In this document: positions 9,173 through 18,279 of the stretch, one piece after another
Layout of the letters: the number at the start of each line of letters is the position of its first letter
How positions within the stretch are numbered: the first letter of the stretch is position 1
NCBI RefSeq assembly: GCF_033954835.1
Contig: NZ_CP121471.1
Span: 1,364,001 to 1,428,000, forward strand
From: Thiorhodovibrio frisius
GTDB taxonomy: Bacteria > Pseudomonadota > Gammaproteobacteria > Chromatiales > Chromatiaceae
Direction of reading: 5' to 3'
DNA length: 64,000 nucleotides
The notes under the pieces: generated by a model
The model's input: the letters and a program-made list of their open reading frames with translations, nothing else
The model's database searches: none
What the model was told of the DNA's origin: nothing
Translations under genes and position numbers: made by a program

Positions 9173-10741
9173 TCAAGGCGAGAGGAGATCGGCATTAATG
9201 TCGCGCAGCAGCAGACTGCGGAATTTGCGCGCGCGCAGCAGATCGCTGCTCGACCAGGGCTCGGAATGCCCGGTGGTGGTTTCCACCCAATGCTCAAAGG
9301 ATGCGCGTGGCGAGAGCATCTGCTGGCCCTGATCGCTGAGCGCGCTTTTGCGCGGATCACCGGCCCAGGTGACTGTTTGCGGTTGCTCTGGGCGCCACCA
9401 CAGGAACAGGCGCTCGCCCGGATCGGAAAAATGCCGCACCCGCACCGCCAGCAGGCCACTGGCCCTGTCCACATAAGCCCGCGCCGGCGGGAACAGCTCG
9501 GGCAGATGATTGGTGGCGAAGATGTGTTCTTCTGACTGCTCCAGCAGCCACGCGACCTGGGCGCGAATGGCCGCAGGCTCTGGCACCTGAGCGAAACTGG
9601 TAAAGCTGTTCCCGTCAACCAGGGCCGCGCCGCTGGCGCCAACCAGTTCAAGCAACAACTTGCCCAAGGCTGGTGTCGCGTCCGTCTCGTGGCCTCGGGC
9701 ATAGTCCTCGTCGGACTGACGCATGGTCTCATGCAGGCGCGTGATGTACTCCTCGCTGGCGGATAGCTCCAGCAGCCGCTGTGCGCCCTGAAAGCCGGAA
9801 ATCGCCAGAGACAATGCCTGACACATGGCCACGCAGCGCTCGCGCAGTGGCAGGGGCAGGTCGCGCGGTTCGCGATGATGACAGGCGATCAGACCCCACA
9901 GGCGCTCGCCAACCACAATGGAAAAGGACAGGGACGCGGTCACGTCCATGTTCTTTAAATACTCCAGATGCACCGGGGAGACGGCACGCAGGTCGGATAG
10001 GCTGAGGTCGAGCAGTGGTGATCTGGTCTCGCCTGGGCCTGTCTCGCTGAGAATTGCCACCGGCTCGGCGCGGCGGTCGGGAATCTGCCGGTGGGAGTTG
10101 GCCAGGTAAAGATCGCGCGCGGTCTGCGGAATATCGGAGGCCGGATAGCGCAGACCGAGGTAGGGCTCCAGGCCGGGCTCCAGGCTCTCGGTAATGACTT
10201 CGCCGCTGTCATCGTCGCGAAAGCGATAAATCATCACCCGCTCGAAGCCGGTGGCTTCGCGCAGGGTGTCGGCCAGAAACTGGCCGTAGCGCGTCCATTC
10301 CGATTCGCTGCTGGGCATGCGAAACAGCCGGTGGGGAATGGGGCGGTAGGCAGCGAGGCGCTGGGATTCGGGCAGGGCAGGCTCAAGCTCCAGCAGCCAG
10401 TTGTTGTCGTTGCATGACAGCCAGCCGTCGAGCAACCCGGCCGGACCAGAGCACAACCCGGGAAACAGCTGTTTATCTGCACTGGGGTACATCCAGCGCA
10501 CGGCCTGGTCGCTGGCCGTGGTGTCGGGCGGAAACTCTGGGAAGCAATCGGTCAGGGCCTGGCCAAGCAGGGTCTCGGGCTGGCGCCCAAGCCACTCGGC
10601 GGCATTGGCGCTGAGGTGGCGGATGCGCGCGTCGCCTGCTGTGCCGGCCAGCAGCAGGCCGGAGGGCTGAATGAAGCGCGTCAGATGCAGTTGTTCGCGC
10701 TCGCACTCATCGATGAAGCCTTGCAGGGGTTTTTCGCTCAT
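9173..10741 (-). CDS. Stand-alone bacteriophytochrome photosensory core (PAS-GAF-PHY), no output domain
   Basis: 522 aa. Cys13 (DEC13EREQLHLTRFIQPSG) sits at the biliverdin-ligating position. The GAF domain contains YPASDIP, SPVHLEYLKNMDV and GLIACHH. The PHY tongue motif is SPRASFEHW. The protein ends about 35 residues after the tongue, so no kinase, GGDEF, EAL or receiver domain follows. It is therefore a photosensor that must signal through another polypeptide. It is tail-to-tail with the hybrid-kinase phytochrome and divergent from the GGDEF-EAL gene (226 nt gap), making either a plausible partner. Truncation of a longer gene is possible but no kinase debris is seen downstream. Confidence 0.9.
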   Translation of the reverse strand: MSEKPLQGFIDECEREQLHLTRFIQPSGLLLAGTAGDARIRHLSANAAEWLGRQPETLLGQALTDCFPEFPPDTTASDQAVRWMYPSADKQLFPGLCSGPAGLLDGWLSCNDNNWLLELEPALPESQRLAAYRPIPHRLFRMPSSESEWTRYGQFLADTLREATGFERVMIYRFRDDDSGEVITESLEPGLEPYLGLRYPASDIPQTARDLYLANSHRQIPDRRAEPVAILSETGPGETRSPLLDLSLSDLRAVSPVHLEYLKNMDVTASLSFSIVVGERLWGLIACHHREPRDLPLPLRERCVAMCQALSLAISGFQGAQRLLELSASEEYITRLHETMRQSDEDYARGHETDATPALGKLLLELVGASGAALVDGNSFTSFAQVPEPAAIRAQVAWLLEQSEEHIFATNHLPELFPPARAYVDRASGLLAVRVRHFSDPGERLFLWWRPEQPQTVTWAGDPRKSALSDQGQQMLSPRASFEHWVETTTGHSEPWSSSDLLRARKFRSLLLRDINADLLSP

Positions 10742-10967
10742 GGCTGGTCATCCCGCGATGATGGGTGTGGCTTAGGGTCCGCCGAAGCCAGCGACGCGCG
10801 CCGGCCAGCGGGCAACAAGAGCACCTGAGTATAAGGGTTTTTTGGGGCTGATTGGGTCGCGCATGCGCTGAGCGCTGCTCTCAAGATCGCGGGCTGGCCG
10901 TATTGACAAGTCACAATCAATTGGCCACTCTAATCGGCTGAGTTGTTCCATCGAGTCCACTCGCCGC

Positions 10968-13373
10968 ATGTCTTCAGTCTCGCCCGAGCTACCTTCTTCA
11001 GCTTCTCCTGTTGCTGATCGGCCCAATCTCGAGCCATCTGCCCAGGCCTCCCCTCAGTCCTCCCCTCAGTCCTCCCCTCAGTCCTCCCCGGAACTTCTCG
11101 GCCTGCTGGAATTGATGACCAACATCCTGCGCCGTTTCGCTGGACTGGCCGATCAGGATGTCGATTCTGGTATTCAGAGCGCGCTCGCCGCCATTGGCGA
11201 ATTCGCCGGGGTTGATCGCAGCTACCTGTTTCTGCTTGATGATCAGGCGGAATATCTGCGTAACACCCACGAGTGGTGCGCATCGGCGATTCGCCCCGAG
11301 ATTGACAACCTACAATCCGTCCCCTTCGCGGAAATCCACTTCTGGAAGGATGCACTCCTGCGCGGCGATAGCATCTATGTGCCCAAGGTGGCGGACTTGC
11401 CCGACGCGCGCCGCTTTGAGCGCGAGATTCTGACCCAACAGGACGTGCAATCGGTGCTGGTCGTGCCCCTGGTCGGGCCAGACCGGCTGCGCGGTTTTAT
11501 CGGGTTTGACGCCGTGCGTCAGTCGCGCACCTGGTCGCACGCTGCCACCCTGCTGCTGCGCGCTGTCGCTGATGTGTTTGTTGGCGCCATCATGCGCCGT
11601 GAGGCATACCTGGCCTTGGTAACCAGCGAACGCCGCTACCGGGCCCTCGCGCGGCATTCAACCGACGCGGTGTTGATTCTCGACGCAGATTTCCGCTTGA
11701 GCTATCTAAGCCCCTCGGTTGAACGCATGCTTGGCTGGCGCATTGATGCCTGGCTTGGGCGGCGGTTCTTCGCTGCCTGTCATCCTGGGGATGTCGATCA
11801 GGTTGCTGCGGCCTTGTCGGCCGCCAGCGCGACGCCCGGCACGGGCTCGGCGGTGCCGGATCACCGGCTGCTGCACGCGCGCAACGACTGGGTCTGGTTT
11901 CTTGGCACGGCCACCGACCTGCGCGCTGACCCCGCCATCGGCGGCATTGTGCTAAACGCACACGATATCACGCAGCGCAAAGCGGCCGAACTCGCCCTGC
12001 AACACCAGGCGCTGCACGATCCCCTCACCGGCCTGCCTAATCGCGCGCTGCTGATGGACCGGATGGCGCAGTCCATCGTTCATGCGCGGCGCAGCGGTCA
12101 TCTGCTGGCAGTGGTCTTCATTGATCTGGACCATTTCAAGCTGATCAACGACGCCATGGGCCATCAGGCCGGCGACCGTCTGCTGATCGACGCCGCCCAG
12201 CGTTTGATCGAGATATTGCGTGCCGGTGATACGGTTGCGCGCTTCGGCGGCGATGAATTTGTCATGGTGTTGGAGGGCAACTCGGATCAGCCCGAGACTC
12301 TGGTCAGTGCGGCCGAGCGCATTCTGGCCGTCTTCGAGCGTCCGTTTCTGGCCAACGCCGTGGAGCAGGTCGTCACTGCTAGCGCCGGGTTGGTGATTGC
12401 CGATGGCAATGCCGATCCGGACGAAGTGCTGCGTGATGCCGATGCCGCCATGTATCTGGCCAAGGAGCGCGGTCGCGCCTGCTTGCAACGCTTCGATGCG
12501 CCCATGCGTGACCATTTGCTCGACCGCCTGGAACTGGTCTCGGATCTGCGCCATGCCGAAGAAGAGGGCCAGCTGCTGCTGCATTACCAGCCGCTGTTCG
12601 GGGCCCGCAGTCGTCGCTTGCGTGGCTGCGAGGCGCTGGTGCGCTGGCAGCATCCGAGCCGCGGCCTGGTGGGACCGACGCGGTTCATCCCCGCGGCGGA
12701 GGAGACTGGCCTGATCGTGCCGATCGGCACCTGGGTGCTGAACGAGGCGCTGCGCCAGATGCGCGCCTGGCTGGATGCCTGGCCCGATGCCGGGTCTGAA
12801 GCTGTACCCGATGCCGTGATACCCGCTGGGATAGCCGCTGGGCCTGGGGCTGGCCCGGGCGGGAAGGGGCTGTTCGTGGCGGTGAATCTCTCGGTGCGTC
12901 AACTCAACGAGCCGCGTCTGGTCGAGACGGTGCAGGCACTGCTCGAACGCTGGCGCCTGCCCGCGTCGGTGCTTTGCCTGGAACTCACAGAGAGCTCCCT
13001 GATGGCCGAGCCTGACCATTGCGTCGCGGTGCTCTCACGCCTGCGCGATCTGGGCGTGACTCTGGCCATCGATGATTTTGGCACCGGCTATTCGTCTCTG
13101 GCGTATTTGCGTGACTTGCCGGTCTCCAAGCTCAAGATCGACCGTAGCTTTGTCGCCAGCATGCAAAACGACCACAGCGGGCGCAACATCGTCGCCGCCA
13201 TCCGCACCCTGGCGCGCGAGTTCGGCATGGAAACCGTCGCCGAGGGCGTTGAGACCGAGGCTCAGTACCAGGCCCTGCGCCTAATCGGCTGCGACATGGT
13301 GCAGGGCTTTCACCTGGCCCGCCCCGGCCCGGCGGAGGCGATGGAAGTTTTTCTCAGCGGCGGGATACCCTGA
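10968..13373 (+). CDS. GAF-PAS-GGDEF-EAL cyclic-di-GMP signalling protein
   Basis: 801 aa. The order is: Ser/Pro/Gln-rich N-terminus (residues 1-45), GAF (about 60-215), PAS (about 220-340), GGDEF with intact signature FGGDEF (427-431), and EAL with intact E555-A-L and [10 protein letters not shown]. Both active sites look complete, so it could make or break c-di-GMP. It has no membrane segment, so it should be cytosolic. An unusual Ala/Gly/Pro-rich insertion of about 29 residues (DNA about 12779-12866) sits inside the EAL domain between WLDAW and the VAVNLSVRQ strand. The next gene starts 4 nt after its stop, so both are probably co-transcribed. A perfect TTGACA at 10903-10908 may be part of its promoter, but no well-spaced -10 box was seen. 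Confidence 0.9.
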   Translation: MSSVSPELPSSASPVADRPNLEPSAQASPQSSPQSSPQSSPELLGLLELMTNILRRFAGLADQDVDSGIQSALAAIGEFAGVDRSYLFLLDDQAEYLRNTHEWCASAIRPEIDNLQSVPFAEIHFWKDALLRGDSIYVPKVADLPDARRFEREILTQQDVQSVLVVPLVGPDRLRGFIGFDAVRQSRTWSHAATLLLRAVADVFVGAIMRREAYLALVTSERRYRALARHSTDAVLILDADFRLSYLSPSVERMLGWRIDAWLGRRFFAACHPGDVDQVAAALSAASATPGTGSAVPDHRLLHARNDWVWFLGTATDLRADPAIGGIVLNAHDITQRKAAELALQHQALHDPLTGLPNRALLMDRMAQSIVHARRSGHLLAVVFIDLDHFKLINDAMGHQAGDRLLIDAAQRLIEILRAGDTVARFGGDEFVMVLEGNSDQPETLVSAAERILAVFERPFLANAVEQVVTASAGLVIADGNADPDEVLRDADAAMYLAKERGRACLQRFDAPMRDHLLDRLELVSDLRHAEEEGQLLLHYQPLFGARSRRLRGCEALVRWQHPSRGLVGPTRFIPAAEETGLIVPIGTWVLNEALRQMRAWLDAWPDAGSEAVPDAVIPAGIAAGPGAGPGGKGLFVAVNLSVRQLNEPRLVETVQALLERWRLPASVLCLELTESSLMAEPDHCVAVLSRLRDLGVTLAIDDFGTGYSSLAYLRDLPVSKLKIDRSFVASMQNDHSGRNIVAAIRTLAREFGMETVAEGVETEAQYQALRLIGCDMVQGFHLARPGPAEAMEVFLSGGIP
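11051..11086 (+). repeat. Three perfect 12-bp tandem repeats (ccctcagtcctc)
   Basis: Three exact copies of a 12-nt unit lie in the N-terminal coding part of the GGDEF-EAL gene and encode a QSSP-type repeat. An imperfect fourth copy lies just upstream. The unit length is a multiple of three, so changes in copy number would keep the frame. Confidence 0.85.
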
Positions 13374-13377
13374 CCAC

Positions 13378-14697
13378 ATGAAGCTCTTACTCAAACCCTG
13401 GTTGGCTCTGGCGATCTGGACCACCCTGGTGCTGGGTTCCCTGGGGTGGAATCTGCATCAGGCGCAGGCCGCGCGCGCCGAGCTGGCGCTCAAGACCGCG
13501 CGGTCGTTTTTTGATCAGGTGGTGCTCACCCGGCGCTGGAACGCGCGCCATGGTGGGGTCTATGTGCGGGTGACCGAAGATACCCAGCCCAATCCCTACT
13601 TGAAGATTCCCAAGCGCGACATTCGCGTTTCGGATGATCTGATGCTGACGGCGGTCAACCCGGCCTATATGACTCGCCAACTGGCGGAACTTGCCGATCA
13701 GACCAATGGCGTGCAGTTTCATATCACCAGTCTCGACCCCATTCGCCCGGAAAACCGGCCGGAAACCTGGGAGCGGCTGGCCCTTCAGCGCTTCGAGCAG
13801 GGGGAGGCAGAAACCGGCGAGTTCTTCAGCAACGGCGACCATGAGGCCTATCGCTACATGGCCCCGCTGATCACCGAGGAACCCTGTCTGAACTGCCATG
13901 CCGAGCAAGGGTACAAGGTTGACGACGTGCGCGGCGGCATCAGCGTGATGCTGCCGGATGTTGCGGCTCTGCCGTGGCTGTCGCTGACAGTGAGCCATCT
14001 ACTAATCGGTCTGGTCGGCGGCGGGCTCATTCTGCTCAGCACCCGATTGCTGCAACAGGCGCATGATCGCCTGCGCCAGCAGGCAGTGTTCGATACCCTG
14101 ACATCCATCCCCAACCGGCGCTACTTTGTCGAAAATTTGGTCGAAGAATTTCGCCGTGGTCGGCGCCAGCGCCTGCCCCTGTCGCTGATTATCTGCGATA
14201 TCGACAACTTCAAGAGCTACAACGACAACTTCGGCCATCCCGCCGGCGACCGTTGCCTGCGTGCCGTGGCTCAGGCCTTGCAGGATGGGCTCAAGCGCGG
14301 CGGCGATTTCTGCGCCCGCTACGGCGGCGAGGAGTTCGTGGTGGTGCTGCCTGATACGCCATTGCCCAATGCTGTCAAGGTGGCCGAGGACATGCGTGAG
14401 GCCATTGCCGGTCTGGGAATGCGCCATCCGGGGGCGAGCGATGGAATCGTCACCATCAGCATGGGGGTGGCCACCGATGATCCGCGCAATCCCGATCACG
14501 AGGCGCTGATCCGTCAGGCCGACGAGGCGCTTTATCGCGCCAAGGAACTCGGGCGCAATCGGGTCGAGGCCCATCATCCCGAGCAGTCGGCGGGCATGAG
14601 CGATTTGGGGGAAGAGTCGGGGAAAGGTCTGGGAGCCGACTCAGGAGAAGAACTGGGAACGGGTTTGGGTGAGAGGCCGGTCGGTGCGAAATCCTGA
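13378..14697 (+). CDS. DUF3365 (Tll0287-like) heme-sensor diguanylate cyclase
   Basis: 439 aa. It has an N-terminal membrane segment (about 5-25), then a periplasmic DUF3365 domain that contains C170xxC173H174 (CLNCH), a c-type heme attachment motif. A second membrane segment (about 200-222) leads to a cytoplasmic GGDEF domain with GGEEF (316-320), which is catalytically competent in the family. This layout suggests a redox or gas-sensing cyclase that makes c-di-GMP. The start is 4 nt after the stop of the GGDEF-EAL gene, indicating an operon. The last 40 residues are Gly/Glu/Ser-rich and repetitive (ESGKGLG, DSGEELGTGLG) with no known role. Confidence 0.88.
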   Translation: MKLLLKPWLALAIWTTLVLGSLGWNLHQAQAARAELALKTARSFFDQVVLTRRWNARHGGVYVRVTEDTQPNPYLKIPKRDIRVSDDLMLTAVNPAYMTRQLAELADQTNGVQFHITSLDPIRPENRPETWERLALQRFEQGEAETGEFFSNGDHEAYRYMAPLITEEPCLNCHAEQGYKVDDVRGGISVMLPDVAALPWLSLTVSHLLIGLVGGGLILLSTRLLQQAHDRLRQQAVFDTLTSIPNRRYFVENLVEEFRRGRRQRLPLSLIICDIDNFKSYNDNFGHPAGDRCLRAVAQALQDGLKRGGDFCARYGGEEFVVVLPDTPLPNAVKVAEDMREAIAGLGMRHPGASDGIVTISMGVATDDPRNPDHEALIRQADEALYRAKELGRNRVEAHHPEQSAGMSDLGEESGKGLGADSGEELGTGLGERPVGAKS

Positions 14698-14884
14698 CCG
14701 CGATGGTCGGGAATTTTTGCGGTTGATCATTGCATCGGCAAAATCTGCCTCCATCCCTTAGCCCTGTGAGGCTGGGTTGCGGCAGGTCGGGCGCCATGCC
14801 ACCTGTCGAATGCAAACGAAGCCGAATCCAAGCCAAATCCAAATCAACCTCATATTTTCACCTCAGCTAACAGGATATTTCGCC

Positions 14885-15181
14885 ATGAATCATTCAACGA
14901 CTTCCATTGCTACTCTGGTCGGTGTCGCGCTGGCCGGTTCCATTGGTCTGGCCCAAGCCGAAGGCAATCCCTTCGCGGCGCAGGATATGGACGCAGGCTA
15001 CATGCAACTTGCCGAGGCGGACTCCGACGGCAAGAGTGGCGAAGGGAAATGCGGCGGCTCCAGCAGTGATGCGGATGACGCCAAGGGCGGCGAAGGCAAA
15101 TGCGGCAGTTCTGATAGCGATGAGGATGGCGACAAGGATGAAGCCAAGGGCGGCGAGGGCAAATGTGGCAGCGGTAACTGA
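14885..15181 (+). CDS. hvfA: HvfA/bufferin-like copper-binding RiPP precursor with EGKCG repeats
   Basis: 98 aa from the ATG at 14885. A longer frame exists upstream but would bury the signal peptide MNHSTTSIATLVGVALAG...AQA. The mature part is Asp/Ser/Gly-rich and carries three GEGKCG motifs, near residues 55, 73 and 92. In the HvfA/bufferin family, the cysteines of EGKCG motifs are converted by an MNIO enzyme into oxazolone/thioamide or thiooxazole copper ligands, and the exported peptide buffers copper. The next two genes are exactly the MNIO enzyme and its DUF2063 partner, which makes the call firm. An SD-like AACAGGA lies about 10 nt upstream. Confidence 0.88.
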   Translation: MNHSTTSIATLVGVALAGSIGLAQAEGNPFAAQDMDAGYMQLAEADSDGKSGEGKCGGSSSDADDAKGGEGKCGSSDSDEDGDKDEAKGGEGKCGSGN

Positions 15182-15223
15182 TCTCGCCGATCAGTCACCC
15201 ATGCTTTGACCATAGCCGTGACA

Positions 15224-16123
15224 ATGGACAGCCAACTAGCCTGTTCGCTGCACGGCGCCGGACTTGGCCTGCGGCGCTCCTTTTTGAGCGCCCTGGCCGA
15301 GTCACTGCCAGTTGATCAAGCAGATTTTTACGAAATCGCGCCCGAGAACTGGATCGGTTTCGGCGGTCGCAAAGGGCGAGCACTGCGATCACTGACCGAG
15401 CAATATCCTTTCGTCTGCCACGGGCTGTCGTTATCTATTGGCGGTCCTGCGCCGCTGGACACCAATTTTCTGCGCCAGGTCAAGCAATTCCTGGACGACC
15501 ACGGCATTCGCGACTACAGCGAACATCTCACCTACTGTTCCGACAGCGGTCAACTCTACGACTTGCTGCCCATCCCCTTTACTGAAGAAGCCGTGCACCA
15601 TGTTGCCGGGCGCGTGCGTCAGGCCCAAGACATTCTCGAGCGCCGCATCGCGCTGGAAAATGCCTCCTATTACGCGGCACCGGGCCAGGAAATGGCCGAG
15701 AGCGAGTTCATCCGCGCCGTGCTCGCGGAGGCCGACTGCGATTTGCTGCTCGATGTGAACAATATCTACGTCAATGCCATCAACCACGGCTATGACGCAT
15801 TGACCTTCTTGAACGCGCTGCCAGGCGAGCGGATTCGCTACGGCCATATCGCCGGACACGCCGTCGAAGCCGAGGACCTGCGCATCGACACCCATGGCGC
15901 TGCCGTCATCGACCCGGTCTGGGAACTGCTCGACCAGGCCTATCAGACCTTCGGCGTCTTTCCCACGCTGTTAGAGCGTGATTTCAACATCCCGCCGCTG
16001 AGCGAATTGCTGCGGGAAGTCGACGGCATCCGCGCCATCCAACGGCCTTACACCAGCCAGGCGACAGCCCCCTCCGCCGCGACACAGCGCGTTACCCAGC
16101 AACCCGCGCTGGCGGCTTGCTGA
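15224..16123 (+). CDS. hvfB: MNIO family peptide-modifying enzyme (DUF692, HvfB/BufB-like)
   Basis: About 299 aa from the ATG at 15224; TTG at 15206 and GTG at 15218 are alternative starts. It is a TIM-barrel DUF692 protein with the expected metal ligands visible: His66 (CHGLSLS), His101 (SEHLTYC), Glu145 (ENAS), Asp177/Asn180 (LDVNNIYVN), His188, His208/His212 (GHIAGH), Asp222/His224 (DTHG) and Glu251 (LERDFN). Family members are multinuclear non-heme iron oxidases that modify cysteines of precursor peptides in the cytoplasm. It starts 43 nt after the EGKCG precursor and is followed 26 nt later by the DUF2063 gene. Confidence 0.92.
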   Translation: MDSQLACSLHGAGLGLRRSFLSALAESLPVDQADFYEIAPENWIGFGGRKGRALRSLTEQYPFVCHGLSLSIGGPAPLDTNFLRQVKQFLDDHGIRDYSEHLTYCSDSGQLYDLLPIPFTEEAVHHVAGRVRQAQDILERRIALENASYYAAPGQEMAESEFIRAVLAEADCDLLLDVNNIYVNAINHGYDALTFLNALPGERIRYGHIAGHAVEAEDLRIDTHGAAVIDPVWELLDQAYQTFGVFPTLLERDFNIPPLSELLREVDGIRAIQRPYTSQATAPSAATQRVTQQPALAAC

Positions 16124-16149
16124 GGCACTGCATGATCAGCTGATCAAGA

Positions 16150-16944
16150 ATGACTTCCCCAACTCCCCAGTCAGCCATGCCGGACTTCATGCGCCAGCAG
16201 CAGCGCTTTAGCGCCCATCTGCGCGACCCCGAGCGCGCAAGTGCGCCAGCAGACATCGAAGACCGCCGCATGAAGATCTATCGCGACCTGATCTTCAACA
16301 ACCTCTCCTCTCTGCTCGCCGGCAACTTCCCGGTCATTCACCGCCTGCTACCGCGCGAGCATTGGCGCGAGTTGGTGCGCGATTTTCTGCGCCGCCATCG
16401 TGCCGTCTCACCGCTGTTCCCCGAACTGCCGCGCGAGTTTCTTGACTTCCTCAGCCATCACCGTCGCGATGACCCGCGCGACCCGCCCTTCCTGCTCGAA
16501 CTGGCGCACTACGAGTGGGTCGAAATGGCCCTGCAGATCAGCGACGGCGCGCCAAATGAACCACCGGCTGATCTGATGCCCGATGGCGACTTGCTCGCCG
16601 GGCGCCCCGTGCTATCGCCGCTCGCCTGGAACCTGAGCTACCGTTACCCCGTGCATCGCATCGGCCCCGACTACCAACCCCAGCAAGCCCCGGAACAGCC
16701 AACCCATCTGCTCGTCTATCTCGACCGCAACGAGCAAGTGCGCTTCATGGAACTTAACGCCGTCACCCAGCGCCTGCTCATACTGCTGCAACAGCAACCC
16801 GCCCCCAACGGCCAGGACGCGCTCGCCCAAATCGCCACCGAACTCGGCCATCTGCAACCGCAACAAGTCATCGCCTTCGGCACCAACCTGCTCATAGATC
16901 TACGTGTGCGCGGCGTGATCCTCGGAGCACTGCGTGGGGTTTAG
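16150..16944 (+). CDS. hvfC: DUF2063 partner protein of MNIO enzyme (HvfC/BufC-like)
   Basis: 264 aa. The N-terminal DUF2063 domain is recognisable (FMRQQQRFSAHLRDP, then RMKIYRDLIFNNL), followed by a C-terminal HvfC/PqqD-like recognition region (residues about 185-264, with TQRLLILLQQQP). In the hvf/buf systems this protein binds the precursor leader and delivers it to the MNIO enzyme. It is the last gene of the operon. No DoxX-like hvfD gene follows, although many hvf operons have one. Confidence 0.88.
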   Translation: MTSPTPQSAMPDFMRQQQRFSAHLRDPERASAPADIEDRRMKIYRDLIFNNLSSLLAGNFPVIHRLLPREHWRELVRDFLRRHRAVSPLFPELPREFLDFLSHHRRDDPRDPPFLLELAHYEWVEMALQISDGAPNEPPADLMPDGDLLAGRPVLSPLAWNLSYRYPVHRIGPDYQPQQAPEQPTHLLVYLDRNEQVRFMELNAVTQRLLILLQQQPAPNGQDALAQIATELGHLQPQQVIAFGTNLLIDLRVRGVILGALRGV

Positions 16945-16977
16945 ATTAAATGGGAATCTGAGACAAACAAACAAATC

Positions 16978-17033
16978 GCCTGCAAAATGCTGATCAGCGC
17001 TGCGCTGTGGGCGATCAGCGGCGCCTCGCAGGC
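16978..17033. repeat. Nested inverted repeat downstream of hvfC (possible stem-loop)
   Basis: The outer arms are GCCTGC (16978-16983) and GCAGGC (17028-17033). The inner arms are GCTGATC (16989-16995) and GATCAGC (17013-17019). It lies 34 nt after the hvfC stop and could act as a transcript 3' structure. No T-run follows, so a classical intrinsic terminator is not supported. Confidence 0.4.
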
Positions 17034-17143
17034 AAGGAACGCCGCGATGAGAGCTGGTTGGGATAATTAGCTGTTAAACTGCGACGACAAGAGCACTGAT
17101 CCCCTTGCAGGCACGGAAGGGCGCTTCAGGTGGCCGAAATCCA

Positions 17144-17224
17144 ACACCAGGAGAAGAAACCGCTTTGGCAGAACGCGAACGTCTCAAGACTCAAATCTTG
17201 GAACAAAACGTCAAGCCCAATTAA
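17144..17224 (+). pseudogene. Remnant of the C-terminus of a Uma2-type endonuclease gene
   Basis: This frame reads ETALAERERLKTQILEQNVKPN and then TAA. It matches the charged C-terminal tail style of Uma2/DUF820 proteins (AERERL...). No N-terminal part is found upstream, so this is a leftover piece just before an intact Uma2 gene. The rest of 16945-17277 contains the inverted repeat and nothing else recognisable. Confidence 0.45.
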
Positions 17225-17277
17225 TAGTAAGGCGCCACAATAGTCTGATATGAATCATCTAGCGTGAGGAGGCAAAA

Positions 17278-17739
17278 ATGGAATGGTCGGAAGTCGTCGA
17301 TAATCCCATGTTCGCCAATTTGCCCTTCAAGATTGAGTTAACTCAATTTGGCAAGCTCTTGATGAGTCCGGCATCGAACGAGCACGGCAGAATTCAGAGT
17401 AGGCTCTGCGCAAAACTACTTGAGAAACAAACTGGCGGCGAGGTCGTAACCGAGTGTTCAGTCGCGACGATTGATGGTGTGAAAGTGGCTGATGTAGCCT
17501 GGCTTTCAAACGAGTTTGTGAGCCGCTACGGTTTTGTTACTCCATACCCCGCAGCCCCAGAGCTTTGCATTGAGATACTGTCACCATCCAACTCAATGTT
17601 GGAGATGCAGGAGAAAGTCGAGCTATATTTAAAGACTGGTGCTGTGGAAGTCTGGCTAGTTCGGGATCTCGGATCAATGGAATTTTTTGACTGTTATGGA
17701 AAATTATCGAAAAGTACTTTGTTTCCGTCGTTAGACTGA
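17278..17739 (+). CDS. Uma2 family endonuclease-like protein (DUF820)
   Basis: 153 aa with a GAGGAGG SD directly upstream. It shows the DUF820/Uma2 pattern: KLLMSPASNEHG, VADVAWLS, PELCIEILSPSNS and the closing VEVWLV. The family has a PD-(D/E)XK restriction-like fold (here the D of VADVAW and E/S of IEILSPS) and is abundant in phototrophs and cyanobacteria with unknown targets. It is shorter than the usual 180-200 aa and ends soon after the KSTLFPS stretch, so it may be C-terminally trimmed. It sits at the edge of a debris-rich region. Confidence 0.8.
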   Translation: MEWSEVVDNPMFANLPFKIELTQFGKLLMSPASNEHGRIQSRLCAKLLEKQTGGEVVTECSVATIDGVKVADVAWLSNEFVSRYGFVTPYPAAPELCIEILSPSNSMLEMQEKVELYLKTGAVEVWLVRDLGSMEFFDCYGKLSKSTLFPSLD

Positions 17740-17756
17740 ACAGAAAAACTCTACAG

Positions 17757-17942
17757 GTGAAAAGGCATGATTGCAGAGGGGGGGGCGAGGTGCAGATGCC
17801 TCACCTGATCGCTGAGCATCGGGTGAATCCGGATTTTGACGATGGATTATGGGCGGCAGTCGATGTCGACGTTGCGCGCTACGAAGTCGCTGATCCCAAT
17901 ACGGTCGTCTCTGGCCTACTGTGGAAAGGCGCACCGCAATAG
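17757..17942 (+). CDS. Small hypothetical protein with a G8 tract near its start
   Basis: 61 aa. A GTGAAAAGG start 17 nt after the Uma2 stop, or an internal ATG (MPHLIAEHRV), would be possible. A run of eight G (17778-17785) lies within the first ten codons. The sequence matches no family I recognise; the C-terminal half (DVARYEVADPNTVVSGLLW) looks protein-like. It may equally be debris. Confidence 0.25.
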   Translation: MKRHDCRGGGEVQMPHLIAEHRVNPDFDDGLWAAVDVDVARYEVADPNTVVSGLLWKGAPQ

Positions 17943-18040
17943 ATTATTTTAAATCAAAGAGAACAGGCACGATTGGTTTTTCAAGCCGCTCGGGCAAGGG
18001 CACCTGGTCCCTGATTGAGCCCGCCTAAATTTCGCGCTGC

Positions 18041-18265
18041 CTCTGCCGGGGCCGTAAGGAGTGGATTGTAAAGGATACCGATGAACTCGTGGGCATTGTG
18101 ACCATTTCCGTCCAAGATGCTTCGCAACGCCAGCGCATTCGCCAAAACCAACGCGACCAGATGCGCCACAGCGAGCTATGCGATGGTGAAAGTTTGGCTC
18201 GCGCCTTGGAGCACAGCGTCGAGCAAATGCTCGCCCGCTGGCGGCATACCCGAGTCTGGTTTTGA
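18041..18265 (+). pseudogene. C-terminal fragment of a TPR-SPINDLY glycosyltransferase gene
   Basis: The frame reads KEWIVKDTDELVGIVT, then RHSELCDGESLARALE and HSVEQMLARW, stopping at 18263-18265. This aligns along its whole length with the end of the intact GT41 protein at 24304-26193 (TEWIARDADEFVAIVT, MRQSELCDGEGLARALE). Nothing of the preceding 550 residues remains, so it is a dead fragment. Confidence 0.85.
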
Positions 18266-18279
18266 TCAATCAATCCGCC

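Noticed and set aside
10903-10934. Sigma-70 promoter TTGACA...TCTAAT upstream of the GGDEF-EAL gene
   Set aside because: The spacer is 20 nt, too long for a confident promoter, and no alternative -10 was convincing.
11952-13019. 355-aa open frame on the minus strand
   Set aside because: Antisense to the GGDEF-EAL gene, whose catalytic motifs are intact on the plus strand.
17778-17785. G8 tract as a phase-variation switch
   Set aside because: The surrounding small frame is not a recognisable gene, so a switched product cannot be argued.
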